From: Kaistella flava (ex Peng et al. 2021)
GTDB taxonomy: Bacteria > Bacteroidota > Bacteroidia > Flavobacteriales > Weeksellaceae
Direction of reading: 5' to 3'
Assembly (NCBI RefSeq): GCF_015191005.1
Contig: NZ_CP040442.1
Coordinates: 1,612,001-1,676,000 of the forward strand
Length of the DNA stretch: 64,000 bases
Shown here: positions 25,997-35,415 of the stretch, piece by piece
Layout of the letters: each line of letters starts with the position of its first letter
Position numbering within the stretch: the first letter of the stretch is position 1
Notes under the pieces: model-generated
Seen by the model: only the letters and a program-made list of their open reading frames with translations
What the model was told of the DNA's origin: nothing
Database searches by the model: none
Translations under genes and position numbers: made by a program

Positions 25997-26143
25997 TTTA
26001 ATTCATTTAATAATTAGTGGTGCAAATTTCCGAAAAAGAGTGATAGGTTTCTCGTTTTTATATTAATCTTTCTTAACATTGAAAAATAGTTGCCAACAAA
26101 AATTCGATTACAATTTCCTAAGATATTTAATTAATAAAAAAAA

Positions 26144-26198
26144 AACCACAAAGTCACAAAAGTTTCAGGTAAAAATTATTCCAAAAAGTTCATCAAGG
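26144..26198. repeat. CACAAAGTC repeat, left half only (copy 2)
   Basis: AACCACAAAGTCACAAAAG at 26144-26162 and AAAGTTCATCAAGG ending at 26198 match the left half of the element at 10454-10510 in sequence and spacing; the right inverted arm is missing here. Confidence 0.55.
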
Positions 26199-26561
26199 AT
26201 TTTCAAATTAGCGTGCTATCTATTTTGGAAGTAAGAGCTTATTCTTTGGTTTTGTTTTTTATTAAAAATGAAACTCAATCTTAATTAAAAAATACAAAAA
26301 ATATAAATTCAAAACATTGCATATTTGCCCCGAGGCGAACTTTGCGCGTTAAACAGTTTCAAAAGAAAATTATAAAAACTTGCGCCTCTGCGTCAATAAA
26401 ACGACTTATGCTTTTCTGATAGGAGAAATCTCTCAAAATAATACTTCATAGATGCTCAAGGATACTATATAGTTCATGAGAATTATATCAACGAAAAGCG
26501 CAAAATACAGCATTTTCTTACTCCAAAAAACACGACTCCCAAATCTTAACATTAACCAAAA

Positions 26562-26595
26562 AAAACAGCTCCATTAATTAAAATGAAACTGTTTT
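26562..26595 (-). terminator. Terminator of the DEAD-box/DbpA helicase gene
   Basis: 14-bp stem on the minus-strand RNA, AAAACAG plus inner pairs with two G-U wobbles, closing on CTGTTTT, then a T-run. It lies 23 nt past the helicase stop. Confidence 0.75.
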
Positions 26596-26617
26596 GTATA
26601 TTTAATAAGAGTGAGAA

Positions 26618-28441
26618 TTAGTTAGATTCTTCAGCTCTCATATCTTTTCCTTTGAATTTTTGAGTTTCTAATCCTTTAAGAACTTCGTCTTTAAATGATT
26701 TTTCTACTTCAAAGAAAGAGAATTTTTCTAAAATTTCGATATTACCGATATCTGGTCTTTTTCTTGATTTTTCAGTTGACTTGTTGATAATTTCCAACAT
26801 GTCAATTTTTTTCAAGTTATCACGTTTTCCTAAGTTAAAGAAAAACCTTACCATATCGCCATCGTTTCTTCTTGGTTTTCTATCTCTAGATTCGCCTCTG
26901 TTTCCACCATCTCTATCTCTAGAATCACGGTTTCCACCCTCACGGTCACGTCCGAAATCCCTGCTTCCACCGTCTCTGCTACCACCATCACGGTTGTTGC
27001 TGAATCTGTTTCCACCTTCTCTTCGGTCACCGCCTCTGTCGCGATCTCTACCTCTTCCGTCACGATCACGGTCTCTGCCACGATCTCTACCTCGGTCTCC
27101 TCCTCTATCGTCGCTGTTGAATTTCTGATCAACCAAATCGTCTTTATCTTTGTAATAAAGCGCCATCTCTCTCAGTTGTAACTGCAACATTTGGTGAACC
27201 AACTCTTCTTTAGTAAAGGCTGATAAATCTGGAATCAACTCATTGTCGAATTCAACCAGATTTTCGTGCTCTGTAAATAATTTTTCGAATACTCCAGCAA
27301 CCTGTGCTTCGATAATCGTTTTACCAGTTGGGATTTTCTTCTCAACAATATCAATTTTAGTAACTGATTTAATTTGTTTCAATTTTCTTGATTCTTCAGG
27401 TTTAATTAAAGAAATCGAGATACCATCTTTTCCAGCACGTCCAGTTCTACCACTACGGTGAACAAAAACTTCAGGATCATCCGGTAAAGAGAAGTGAATA
27501 ACGTGTGTCAATGAATCAACATCCAAACCTCTCGCTGCAACGTCAGTCGCAACTAAGATATCGATGTTTTTCAAACGGAATTTTTTCATTACCGTATCAC
27601 GTTGTGCCTGAGATAAATCACCGTGAAGCGCATCTGCAGCATACCCATTTTGCATCAAAAAGTCAGCGACTTCCTGAGTTTCCATACGGGTTCTACAGAA
27701 AAGAATTGAATATTGATTTGGATTTGCATCAATCAATCTTTTCAAAGCTTCTTTTTTGTTTCTGTAACCAACCACGTAAAATTCGTGCTTGATATTTTTC
27801 TTAACTTCATTGATAGAACCAACAGCAATTCTGTGTGGATTCGTCAAATAGTTTTTAGAAATTCTTTCAACCTCTTTATTCATCGTTGCCGAGAACAAAA
27901 GAGTTTGTTTAGTTTCTGGTGTTTCTCTTAAAATGGTTGCCAAATCTTCTTTGAAACCCATTGAAAGCATTTCATCAGCTTCATCAAGAATTAACCATTG
28001 AATTTCTGAAAAATCAAGGGCTTTTCTGTTGATCAAGTCGATTACTCTACCTGGCGTTCCCACGATAATTTGTGGTTTGTCACGTAAAGATCTGATTTGA
28101 TCGCTAATACTGCTACCACCATAAACTGCTGTAGTTTTGATGTTTTTTAAGTATTTCGAATAATTTGTAATGTCTTTGGTAATTTGCAAACAAAGTTCTC
28201 TGGTTGGACAAAGCACCAATAATTGGATTTTGCGACTCCCGTCGTCAATCATATCCAAAATCGGAAGCGTAAACGCTGCTGTTTTGCCTGTTCCCGTCTG
28301 CGCAAGTGCGATAAGATCGCGTGTATCTGTAGAGATAAAAGGAATAGTCTGTTTTTGGATTTCTGTTGGGCTCACAAAGCCCATTTCGCCAATTGCCTTC
28401 AAAACTTCAGGACTTAGATTGGTCTCCGTAAATAAATTCAT
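26618..28441 (-). CDS. DEAD-box RNA helicase with DbpA-type RNA-binding domain
   Basis: A 607-residue helicase. Core motifs: VSPTEIQKQTIP (Q), AQTGTGKT (I), DEADEML (II), SAT (III), HRSGRTGRAG (VI). After about residue 440 comes a highly biased linker rich in D, R and G (GGDRGRDRGRDRDRDGRGRD and similar), then a C-terminal DbpA RNA-recognition domain from about 533 (VRFFFNLGKRDNLKKIDML). The layout is CsdA/DeaD-like: cold-adaptive RNA unwinding and ribosome assembly. The RG-rich linker could drive RNA binding or phase separation. It has its own -7 element (28468-28475) and terminator. Confidence 0.93.
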   Translation of the reverse strand: MNLFTETNLSPEVLKAIGEMGFVSPTEIQKQTIPFISTDTRDLIALAQTGTGKTAAFTLPILDMIDDGSRKIQLLVLCPTRELCLQITKDITNYSKYLKNIKTTAVYGGSSISDQIRSLRDKPQIIVGTPGRVIDLINRKALDFSEIQWLILDEADEMLSMGFKEDLATILRETPETKQTLLFSATMNKEVERISKNYLTNPHRIAVGSINEVKKNIKHEFYVVGYRNKKEALKRLIDANPNQYSILFCRTRMETQEVADFLMQNGYAADALHGDLSQAQRDTVMKKFRLKNIDILVATDVAARGLDVDSLTHVIHFSLPDDPEVFVHRSGRTGRAGKDGISISLIKPEESRKLKQIKSVTKIDIVEKKIPTGKTIIEAQVAGVFEKLFTEHENLVEFDNELIPDLSAFTKEELVHQMLQLQLREMALYYKDKDDLVDQKFNSDDRGGDRGRDRGRDRDRDGRGRDRDRGGDRREGGNRFSNNRDGGSRDGGSRDFGRDREGGNRDSRDRDGGNRGESRDRKPRRNDGDMVRFFFNLGKRDNLKKIDMLEIINKSTEKSRKRPDIGNIEILEKFSFFEVEKSFKDEVLKGLETQKFKGKDMRAEESN

Positions 28442-28467
28442 GTAAAAGATCGTCTATAAATTGGGTG

Positions 28468-28475
28468 CAAAGATA
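28468..28475 (-). promoter_or_regulatory. Candidate -7 element of the DEAD-box/DbpA helicase gene
   Basis: TATCTTTG followed by CA on the minus strand, ending 26 nt before the ATG at 28441; no -33 element is obvious. Confidence 0.5.
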
Positions 28476-28641
28476 CGTTTTTTATTTATTATAATTATAT
28501 GAGGTGTTTATTAAATTATTGTTAATTACACAAAACGCCATTTATCTCCGTTTTATTTTTGTAGGTTAACTTTATATTTCTTACAATCCTCTATTTTCTT
28601 TAACTTAAAGTTCTTCTCGATATTAAATGACGAAATTTAAA

Positions 28642-28674
28642 AACCGTGTCAAGGTTTAGAACCTTGACACGGTT
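28642..28674. repeat. Perfect 15-bp inverted repeat (TGTCAAGGTT type)
   Basis: AACCGTGTCAAGGTT and its exact reverse complement are separated by TAG. It is not directly behind any gene end: the helicase starts on one side and Bro-N on the other. The sequence family (GTGTCAAGGTT...AACCTTGACAC) looks like a dispersed flavobacterial palindrome. Confidence 0.7.
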
Positions 28675-28860
28675 AAATGACAATGAACATATATTTAAAA
28701 TTAATTTTGATTATTTTTGATTAGAATTAATTAGTAAAAACAACACGCTGCTCCACAATACAATTCCTCACAACCTATAAAGAAGCAACGACAAGAATAG
28801 TTTCAAGGTAATAAAAACGTATTTTCGTTATGAAGAATATTTTTAGAAAAATCATTTAAA

Positions 28861-29703
28861 ATGAAAAAAGAAACCGCAATAAAATTATTTGAAAGCCAGA
28901 AAGTTCGTACAATTTGGAGCGATGACGATGAAAAATGGTATTTTAGTATTGTTGATGTGGTTTCTGTTTTAACTGACAGTCTAAATCCACAAGTCTATTG
29001 GAGAGTATTAAAAAAACGATTAATCGACGAAGGAAATGAAACCGTTACAACTTGTAACGCTTTGAAATTAAAAGCAGCTGACGGTAAAATGCGTTTAACT
29101 GATGTTGCAGATACCGAGCAACTTTTTCGCCTAATTCAATCTATTCCTTCTCCCAAAGCAGAACCTTTCAAATTATGGTTAGCAAAAGTTGGCTACGAAC
29201 GGATAGAAGAAACTGAAGATCCAGAACTTGGTTTTGATCGTGCAATGGAAACTTATCTGAAAAAAGGATACAGCACCGCTTGGATAAATCAACGCTTAAA
29301 AAGCATTGAGGTAAGAAAAGAATTGACTGACGAATGGGATAATAAAGGAGTGAAAAAAGGACAAGAATATGCTTTACTTACTGATGAAATCACCAAAGCT
29401 TGGTCAGGAAAAATCGTTAAAGATTACAAAAAATACAAGGGTTTGAAAAAAGAAAACCTTCGAGATAATATGACCAATTTAGAATTGGTTTTGAATATGC
29501 TTGCTGAAGCTACAACTACCGAAATAAGCAAAGAAAAAAAACCGAAAAACTTCGCCGAAAATAAAATAATAGCCCGACAAGGCGGAACAGTAGCGGGAAA
29601 TGCCAGAAAAGAAATCGAAGCAAAATCAGGCAAAAAAATCATTAGCAATCTAAACGCCAAAGAATTAAAAAAAATAACAAACCAAAAAAAGAAATTGGAA
29701 TAA
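28861..29703 (+). CDS. Bro-N domain protein (phage antirepressor/DinD-like)
   Basis: A 280-residue protein. The N-terminal Bro-N domain, about residues 8-115, has VRTIWSDDDEKWYFSIVDVV and YWRVLKKRL. The middle holds a helical region (YLKKGYSTAWINQRL, IEVRKELTDEW). The C-terminus has GGTVAGNARKEIEAKSGK and a lysine-rich tail (KKITNQKKKLE). Bro-N proteins are DNA-binding and often phage- or virus-derived, and some resemble the SOS protein DinD. It is isolated among core genes with no integrase, capsid or att site nearby, so a domesticated phage gene or stress regulator is plausible. DUF2461 follows 37 nt later. Confidence 0.8.
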   Translation: MKKETAIKLFESQKVRTIWSDDDEKWYFSIVDVVSVLTDSLNPQVYWRVLKKRLIDEGNETVTTCNALKLKAADGKMRLTDVADTEQLFRLIQSIPSPKAEPFKLWLAKVGYERIEETEDPELGFDRAMETYLKKGYSTAWINQRLKSIEVRKELTDEWDNKGVKKGQEYALLTDEITKAWSGKIVKDYKKYKGLKKENLRDNMTNLELVLNMLAEATTTEISKEKKPKNFAENKIIARQGGTVAGNARKEIEAKSGKKIISNLNAKELKKITNQKKKLE

Positions 29704-29740
29704 GTAAAAGTAATTTCTCATCTCAAAAAAACACATCAAA

Positions 29741-30406
29741 ATGTCTGTAAAAATAGAAAATTCCACCCTACAATTCCTTAAAACTTTAGAAAAGAATAAC
29801 AACCGCGAATGGTTCAATGAACATAAGGATGTCTATCTGAAAGCCAAGGAAGATGTGGAAGTATTTGTGGAAGATTTAATTCATGAGATTTCAAAATTCG
29901 ATGACGAGATTTTGAAAATTGATCCCAAGAAAGCAATCTTTAGAATCTATCGTGATATCCGTTTTTCGAAAAATAAAATTCCTTATAAAACGCATTTCGG
30001 AGCGAGTTTAGGAATGGGAAAAGGAAATAAGATCTCTGGATATTATTTACATATCGAACCCGGGAAATCATTTTTAGCAGGTGGCGTTTACCAACCAGAG
30101 CCTTCAGTTTTAAAGGAGATCAGGAAAGAAATAGCAGCAAATAGTGAAGATTTTTTGAAAATTTTAGAAAACAACGATTTCCGAAATAATTTCCGCGGAT
30201 TAAGTGTAGAAAACAAATTACAAAGAGTTCCAACCGGTTTTGAAAAAGATCATCCGATGGCAGAATATCTGAAATTGAAAAGTTTTATCGTGAGTCATCC
30301 TGTATCTGATGAACAACTTTTAGATAAAAATGCGGCGACCAATTTTGCTAAAATACTCGAAAGTATAAAACCACTCAATGAATTCTTGGAATTACCTTTT
30401 GGTTAA
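29741..30406 (+). CDS. DUF2461 domain protein
   Basis: A 221-residue DUF2461 protein. Signature blocks: FLKTLEKNNNREWFNEHK, IFRIYRDIRFSKNKIPYKTH, and GYYLHIEPGKSFLAGGVY. The family (TIGR02453) is common in bacteria and fungi and has no established reaction. No signal peptide or membrane segment is visible. It follows the Bro-N gene by 37 nt and could share its transcript. It is convergent with the TlpA-like gene, with only 7 nt between them. Confidence 0.88.
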   Translation: MSVKIENSTLQFLKTLEKNNNREWFNEHKDVYLKAKEDVEVFVEDLIHEISKFDDEILKIDPKKAIFRIYRDIRFSKNKIPYKTHFGASLGMGKGNKISGYYLHIEPGKSFLAGGVYQPEPSVLKEIRKEIAANSEDFLKILENNDFRNNFRGLSVENKLQRVPTGFEKDHPMAEYLKLKSFIVSHPVSDEQLLDKNAATNFAKILESIKPLNEFLELPFG

Positions 30407-30413
30407 AAGACGA

Positions 30414-30926
30414 TTACTTTAATTGATCAATCGTTTTCTGAATATCAGGATCACTCGGATGAATCGAGTAATACTTGGCAATTTTTCCAGTTTGATCGAT
30501 GACCATAAATCTTGGCACCCAATTCAAGTCGATGTAATTATTGAAATTATTTTTCCAACCTTCATCAAACCAATAGTTTTCTTGAGAAGCGATTTCGTAT
30601 TTATCCAACCCTCTTTTCCACTGTTCGTGAGAACGGTCCAAAGAAAAGTAAACGAAGTCAATTTCTGGATTTTTCTCTTTCAACTCTTTAGTAGCCGGAA
30701 GTGCAAGAATACAATCTCGACACCAACTCGCCCAGAAATCAATAATTAAAATTCGTGCTTCATGTTTTTTCAACACCTCGGCAATCGAAACTTTCTTTCC
30801 TTCTAAAGAAGTTATTTTTTGACCTAAGGCCTCTTTTGAAAATTCTGCTTTATTAATTTCCGGAACTTTTTGGGCAAATAGTCCGAAGGAAATCAATACT
30901 AAAAATAATATGCTGACTTTTTTCAT
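30414..30926 (-). CDS. TlpA-like thioredoxin-fold protein
   Basis: A 170-residue exported thioredoxin-fold protein. The signal peptide is about 1-18 (ISFGLFAQ). The active site is WASWCRDCILALP, a CxxC motif in the TlpA/ResA context, and a cis-proline stretch WVPRFMVID follows. It probably reduces or delivers thiols in the periplasm. It begins 9 nt past the alpha-amylase stop and may be co-transcribed with it. The exact partner is unknown. Confidence 0.85.
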   Translation of the reverse strand: MKKVSILFLVLISFGLFAQKVPEINKAEFSKEALGQKITSLEGKKVSIAEVLKKHEARILIIDFWASWCRDCILALPATKELKEKNPEIDFVYFSLDRSHEQWKRGLDKYEIASQENYWFDEGWKNNFNNYIDLNWVPRFMVIDQTGKIAKYYSIHPSDPDIQKTIDQLK

Positions 30927-30935
30927 TTTAATTTT

Positions 30936-32576
30936 TTAATTAATTTTTTCTAACAAAACAATTGGAGAATTAGAATAGAAAGAAACTTTCCCATTTATAA
31001 CAGGCATCGATGCACCAGAAGAAAAATCTTTCAATTGATTTCCTTCAGCAAAAACTCCTTCCACATTTACTTCTTTCAGTTTTCCACTGATATCAAGTCC
31101 AATGATCACTTTATCGGTGTAATTTTCATGGGATAAGACGCGGGAGAAATAATAAGGCGTTTCCGAAATCATTTGATGAACGCCTGCGCCGACAGCTGGA
31201 TGATTCGCTCTAAATTTCCCTAATTTTTGATAATGTTTTAACAGGTTATTGGTTGATGCACTTATCGCAATATCATTCCAGTTCATGTTTGACCGAAGAT
31301 TTGCATCGCCTTCTGTACCAACAATCGTTAAAGTTCTTGCAGATTCATCTCCATAATAAACTTGTGAAATCCCGGGTGCTAATAATAATTTTGTTCCAGC
31401 TTCATAAGTTCTTTTTCTATCCTTGTCAAAAGGTGATCCGTCATCATGCGAAGTTAAATAGTTCATCACGGTTTTGCCGTTCAAATCAGAATGCAACAGT
31501 TTTGAATAATTCGAAAATAGCTCTTCATAAGATTTATTGGCATCTCCTTTAAAATCGAAATTGATGAGCGACTTAAAGCCGTTCTGATAATAATTCACTT
31601 TTTTATCACCGAAATCGTAATCTTGCTTTTGTGAAATCCCATAACCGTAAACTTCTCCCACCGTAAAAAACAAATTATTGTCAAGTACTTTCGAAGGATT
31701 TTTTCTTTTATAAATATCAAATGATTCCTGGCAAACCTTCTGGAAATCTTTCCAAACATCTTCATTCGTATGTTTTACGGTGTCAACGCGATAACCGTCA
31801 ATTCCGTATTCCTGAACATAATCTGCCAGCCATTTCATAATATAATATTTCGGTGCTTTTGGATAGCCTGTTCTGGCAAAAAAGGCATCCAAGGATTTCA
31901 TTTCCGTTTCATACTTCCCTTCTTTTTTCCATTTATCAACGAGCATTTGTGGAAGTTCTGCAGGCTGATTTGACTCCGTTAAAACATCAGGAAGATTAGC
32001 AACCAAAGTACATTCAGTTGTATTTTTAAAATTATTGTAAGTACAGGTTGGCGAAGTTCTCACCCAGGAATTAGGATATATTTCATCGGTTTCCGTCACC
32101 GGTCCAGTGTGATTAATCACCGCATCCAAAACAATTCGAATTCCTTTTTTATGCGCTTTCTCCACCAATTCTTTAAGGTCTTTCTTCGTTCCAAAATTGG
32201 GATCCAGTTCCGTCCAGTCTTTTGTCCAATAACCATGAAATCCATAAGTATTACCTGTTCCTTCATTGGTTACGCCGTGAATTTGCTCCACAACTGGTGT
32301 CATCCAAATGGCGTTTATTCCTAAATCAGAAAAATAATTATCATCAATTTTTTGAATAACTCCTCTTAAATCTCCACCTTCAAAACCACGAAGAACAGCG
32401 GCTTTTTCTTTTCGATTAAAATTAATATCATTCGACGGATCACCATTTTTAAAACGATCGGTTAAAAGAAAGTAAACGTTGGCTCCCTCCCAAACGAAAG
32501 GCTTTTGTTGATTATTTTTAAGGGAACTACAAGAGGTCAGTAAACTAAACCCGAGGAGAATAAGAACTTTTTTCAT
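30936..32576 (-). CDS. GH13 alpha-amylase-family lipoprotein
   Basis: A 546-residue lipoprotein glycoside hydrolase. Lipobox SLLTSC (Cys16). GH13 conserved regions: VLDAVINHTG (region I), DGYRVDTVKH (region II, nucleophile Asp), FFTVGEVYG (region III, acid/base Glu) and NYLTSHDDGSP (region IV). It should cleave alpha-glucans at the cell surface or in the periplasm. No SusC/SusD-type genes are nearby, so it is not part of a visible polysaccharide-utilisation locus. It stands upstream of the TlpA-like gene. Confidence 0.92.
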   Translation of the reverse strand: MKKVLILLGFSLLTSCSSLKNNQQKPFVWEGANVYFLLTDRFKNGDPSNDINFNRKEKAAVLRGFEGGDLRGVIQKIDDNYFSDLGINAIWMTPVVEQIHGVTNEGTGNTYGFHGYWTKDWTELDPNFGTKKDLKELVEKAHKKGIRIVLDAVINHTGPVTETDEIYPNSWVRTSPTCTYNNFKNTTECTLVANLPDVLTESNQPAELPQMLVDKWKKEGKYETEMKSLDAFFARTGYPKAPKYYIMKWLADYVQEYGIDGYRVDTVKHTNEDVWKDFQKVCQESFDIYKRKNPSKVLDNNLFFTVGEVYGYGISQKQDYDFGDKKVNYYQNGFKSLINFDFKGDANKSYEELFSNYSKLLHSDLNGKTVMNYLTSHDDGSPFDKDRKRTYEAGTKLLLAPGISQVYYGDESARTLTIVGTEGDANLRSNMNWNDIAISASTNNLLKHYQKLGKFRANHPAVGAGVHQMISETPYYFSRVLSHENYTDKVIIGLDISGKLKEVNVEGVFAEGNQLKDFSSGASMPVINGKVSFYSNSPIVLLEKIN

Positions 32577-32718
32577 GCTATAGTAACGAAGATATTTTAT
32601 TGCAATAAATGCTATTAAGAACTCACATCTTCAATTGATAAATTTAAAACAAAACCTTGTCTCCTTCAAATCATTTACTGCTTAGTAATGATTTTAACAT
32701 TTATTTAACATATTTTAC

Positions 32719-32726
32719 TATCTTTG
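32719..32726 (+). promoter_or_regulatory. Candidate -7 element of the flippase gene
   Basis: TATCTTTG lies 138 nt before the flippase ATG; if used, it gives a long leader. No clear -33 element. Confidence 0.35.
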
Positions 32727-32864
32727 TTTTCTTGAATTTGAAAACAACTTTGATGATTTAGAAAATTACTCACGAATTTTACTTAAAAACTATTTACCGT
32801 TAAAAAATATGGTGCGAAATTTCATTTTCAAAGAAAACCAAAACTCCCTTAAAACCAATAAACT

Positions 32865-34343
32865 ATGAGTGTAGTTGCACGTCAAGGTTTTAAATATTCC
32901 TTAATCGGATATTTCGGTTTTTTACTCGGGACTATTTCTGCGATTTTCATTTTCCCGTACGACATGGAGTTTTACGGAAAGTTGCGCTACATTATGCCAA
33001 CAGCAGAAATGCTTTTACCAATCGTAGTTTTTGGACTTTCTTTCTCTACCGTTAAGTTTTTTCATCAGACCAAAAAAGATGGTAAACATCAAAATCTATT
33101 ATCTCTTTCTTTAACTGGAATTCTGCTGAATTTTGTCATTTTTTCCATCCTATTTTTCGCTTTCTTTTTATTGTTCCCACAATTCCAAAGTTTACAGTTG
33201 TGGAAAATGAAACTTTTAATTCTTCCACTTATTTTGGTAATGGCCTTGTCTGCTGTTTTCAATAAATATATTACCAATTTCAAAAGAATTGTTGTTCCTA
33301 ATATTTTTGAAAATCTATTTCCAAAAATCGCCAATTTAGGAGCCTTTACTTTATTTTTCTTTTTGGGCGTTTCTGAAAAAGGATCGTACGGATTTTTCCT
33401 TGGAATGTTTCTATTATCGTTGGTAGGATATTTTTTCTACGCCAATAAACTGGAAAAAATCACACCTGATTTCAGTACGGATTATGTACGGAAAGACAAC
33501 CTTTGGAAAGAAATTCTGAACTACAGCTTCTACGGTTTTCTAGGAAACATCGGAAATTATATCGCCTTCCGTGTCGATAATTTCATGATTGGTGAATTCT
33601 TAAATTTTGAAGAAAATGGAGTTTACAGTATTATTTTATCCATTCTCTCTTTTATCCTAATTCCACAAATGGGACTGTTTAATATATCCGCTCCGATTAT
33701 TAATAAAACCATTGCTGAAGGGGAATTCGAAGAACTGGACCGTTTCCACAAAAAAACTTCTTTGACTTTATTCTTTCTAGGCGCAGTTCTATTTTCGTGC
33801 ATATTAGTTGGATTTCCTTATTTAAGTAATTTCATCAAAAACGGCGAACAATTGCGTCAAGCCGAACCCGTTGTCTGGATTTTAGGATTCGCAATGTTAT
33901 TTGATTTAGCCACTGGATTCAACGGACATATTATTTCGCTCTCAAAACATTACCGCTTCAATATTGTGGTGATGCTATTTCTAGCGATTACAACGATTGT
34001 ATTGAACTATCTTTTCCTAACAAAAACAGAATTTGGTATTATTGGAATTGCAATGGCAACGGCGATTTCACTGAGCTTATTTAATATGATTAAAATTTAT
34101 TTTAATTATGTTAAATTTAAAGTTTTCCCATTGACCATCGAGATGATGTACGTTTTTATCATCTGCACTTTAGCGATAACTTTGGCTATTATATTCCCGG
34201 TAACAAAAAGCAATTTGTTCAATCTCTTGTACAAACCAGCCTTTGTTTTAATCGTAATTTTTGGAGCTAATCATGTAATGAAGATCTTCCCACTTGAAGA
34301 TTATCTGAATAAAAAGTTCTTTAAAAGCATCTTTAAATTCTAA
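32865..34343 (+). CDS. Polysaccharide biosynthesis flippase (Wzx/MOP family)
   Basis: A 492-residue integral membrane protein with about 12-14 hydrophobic segments. It starts VARQGFKYSLIGYFGFLLG, a pattern typical of the oligosaccharide flippase group in Bacteroidota. A polar loop (YVRKDNLWKEILNYSFYG) separates the two halves. It should move lipid-linked oligosaccharide across the inner membrane. It is convergent with the glycosyltransferase-like gene, with 4 nt between them. The lipid-linked substrate is not known. Confidence 0.88.
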   Translation: MSVVARQGFKYSLIGYFGFLLGTISAIFIFPYDMEFYGKLRYIMPTAEMLLPIVVFGLSFSTVKFFHQTKKDGKHQNLLSLSLTGILLNFVIFSILFFAFFLLFPQFQSLQLWKMKLLILPLILVMALSAVFNKYITNFKRIVVPNIFENLFPKIANLGAFTLFFFLGVSEKGSYGFFLGMFLLSLVGYFFYANKLEKITPDFSTDYVRKDNLWKEILNYSFYGFLGNIGNYIAFRVDNFMIGEFLNFEENGVYSIILSILSFILIPQMGLFNISAPIINKTIAEGEFEELDRFHKKTSLTLFFLGAVLFSCILVGFPYLSNFIKNGEQLRQAEPVVWILGFAMLFDLATGFNGHIISLSKHYRFNIVVMLFLAITTIVLNYLFLTKTEFGIIGIAMATAISLSLFNMIKIYFNYVKFKVFPLTIEMMYVFIICTLAITLAIIFPVTKSNLFNLLYKPAFVLIVIFGANHVMKIFPLEDYLNKKFFKSIFKF

Positions 34344-34347
34344 GAAT

Positions 34348-35397
34348 TTAGAGTAACGATTTTAAAGTATTTTCAAGCTCAGTTGAAATTGCATTTTTTC
34401 TAAATTCCTTTTGGAAATCATAAGAGTTCTCTGATTTAAACCCGAAAATTTCTTGTGATAAATTTGCTTTTTCATTCATAATAAATTCAAAATCAGATGG
34501 ATAATTCTCCGGAAAGAAAGCCACTTTTCCATACTTAATAGCATCGCCGATATTTCCACTCATTTTGGTTTTCCCATAGATTTCTTTATTGCTAAAGAAT
34601 TCGGTTTCACTTTGAATTGGACACCATATAACGTTGGCTTTATTCATCCATTCATCGAAAATATTTTGAGGAACTTTTTCAGTAAAATATTGAATCGAAA
34701 TATTTGCGGATTTTTCTTTTTCAAAACTCTGTAACCAGCGAAGTTCTTTGCCATGGGCTTTTCCGAGAAAAATAATTTGAATCAACCTTTTCGAATCAAG
34801 TTGATTTAGATTCGTCAATTCTTGAAGCACTTTTTTATAATCTCTTCTTTGCTGCGAAACCGCTCCCGGAATCACAATCGTGAAAATTTCAGAGTTATTA
34901 TTGACTTGATATTCATTAAAGAACACTGGTAAATACTGAAAATGATCTCGCCCTAAACTTTGATCCAAAACCAAAAGATTTTTTGCCTTTCTAAAAACTT
35001 CGGGAGCTGAAAGTAGATCTTCTTTTAACCATAATTTCAATCGGTATTTAAAGTCTTTTTTAAAGATATTTTGAAATAATTGAAACCTAGAAGTCCTTGT
35101 AAAATTTAAATTATGAACAATAACGGAAGTATTATATTTCTCCGCAATTTCATTAAATAAATTAAAATAACGATGCACCGTTCCTATGATAATCAAATCA
35201 TAGTTCTGCTCCAATTGATCCAAAAGTTCCGTACTTTCACTTAAATGAATGTTCGAATGATGTTTCCCGATTTGCTTTATAATCCTTTCAGAAAAGTAAT
35301 AATCGACCTCAAACGCTTTGGAACCGTTCATTAACGCCATGAAACTTCCTGCAATTTCTGCATGAGTATCGAGTTCTATGTAAGCTATTTTTTTCAA
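34348..35397 (-). CDS. Putative glycosyltransferase (GT-B-like)
   Basis: A 349-residue cytoplasmic protein. Features resemble GT-B transferases of sugar-linked envelope synthesis: a Rossmann-like N-half (YDLIIIGTVHRYF), a middle linker, and a C-half with FTIVIPGAVSQQRRDYKKV, IIFLGKAHGKEL and KMSGNIGDAIKYGKVAFFP near the end. No signal peptide or membrane helix. Its position beside a flippase supports a role in glycan assembly. I recognise no named family, so sugar specificity is unknown. The amidohydrolase lies upstream on the same strand (18-nt gap). Confidence 0.6.
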   Translation of the reverse strand: MKKIAYIELDTHAEIAGSFMALMNGSKAFEVDYYFSERIIKQIGKHHSNIHLSESTELLDQLEQNYDLIIIGTVHRYFNLFNEIAEKYNTSVIVHNLNFTRTSRFQLFQNIFKKDFKYRLKLWLKEDLLSAPEVFRKAKNLLVLDQSLGRDHFQYLPVFFNEYQVNNNSEIFTIVIPGAVSQQRRDYKKVLQELTNLNQLDSKRLIQIIFLGKAHGKELRWLQSFEKEKSANISIQYFTEKVPQNIFDEWMNKANVIWCPIQSETEFFSNKEIYGKTKMSGNIGDAIKYGKVAFFPENYPSDFEFIMNEKANLSQEIFGFKSENSYDFQKEFRKNAISTELENTLKSLL

Positions 35398-35415
35398 GAT
35401 TAAATTAAGGTTTAG

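Larger units (their letters stand above)
25997..26617. other. Intergenic gap with partial CACAAAGTC repeat
   Basis: AT-rich gap between the divergent-facing phosphate operon leader and the DEAD-box terminator. It holds a half copy of the CACAAAGTC element (26144-26198), a related TTGCGCCTCTGCGTC fragment near 26380-26394, and the helicase terminator at 26562-26595. No ORF, tRNA or other structured RNA was recognised. Confidence 0.6.
28442..28860. other. Intergenic gap with one perfect hairpin
   Basis: Divergent gap between the helicase and the Bro-N gene. It holds the helicase -7 element (28468-28475), the perfect 15-bp inverted repeat at 28642-28674 and otherwise AT-rich sequence. No ORF or RNA gene was recognised. 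Confidence 0.6.

Noticed and set aside
26848..27132. Long glutamate- and valine-rich ORF (and a serine/proline-rich ORF on the other strand) inside the DEAD-box helicase gene
   Set aside because: They are out-of-frame readings of the arginine/glycine/aspartate repeat region; the in-frame protein has a clear domain layout.
28861..30406. Prophage remnant around the Bro-N gene
   Set aside because: No integrase, repeat pair, capsid or tail gene is nearby, and the flanks are core genes.
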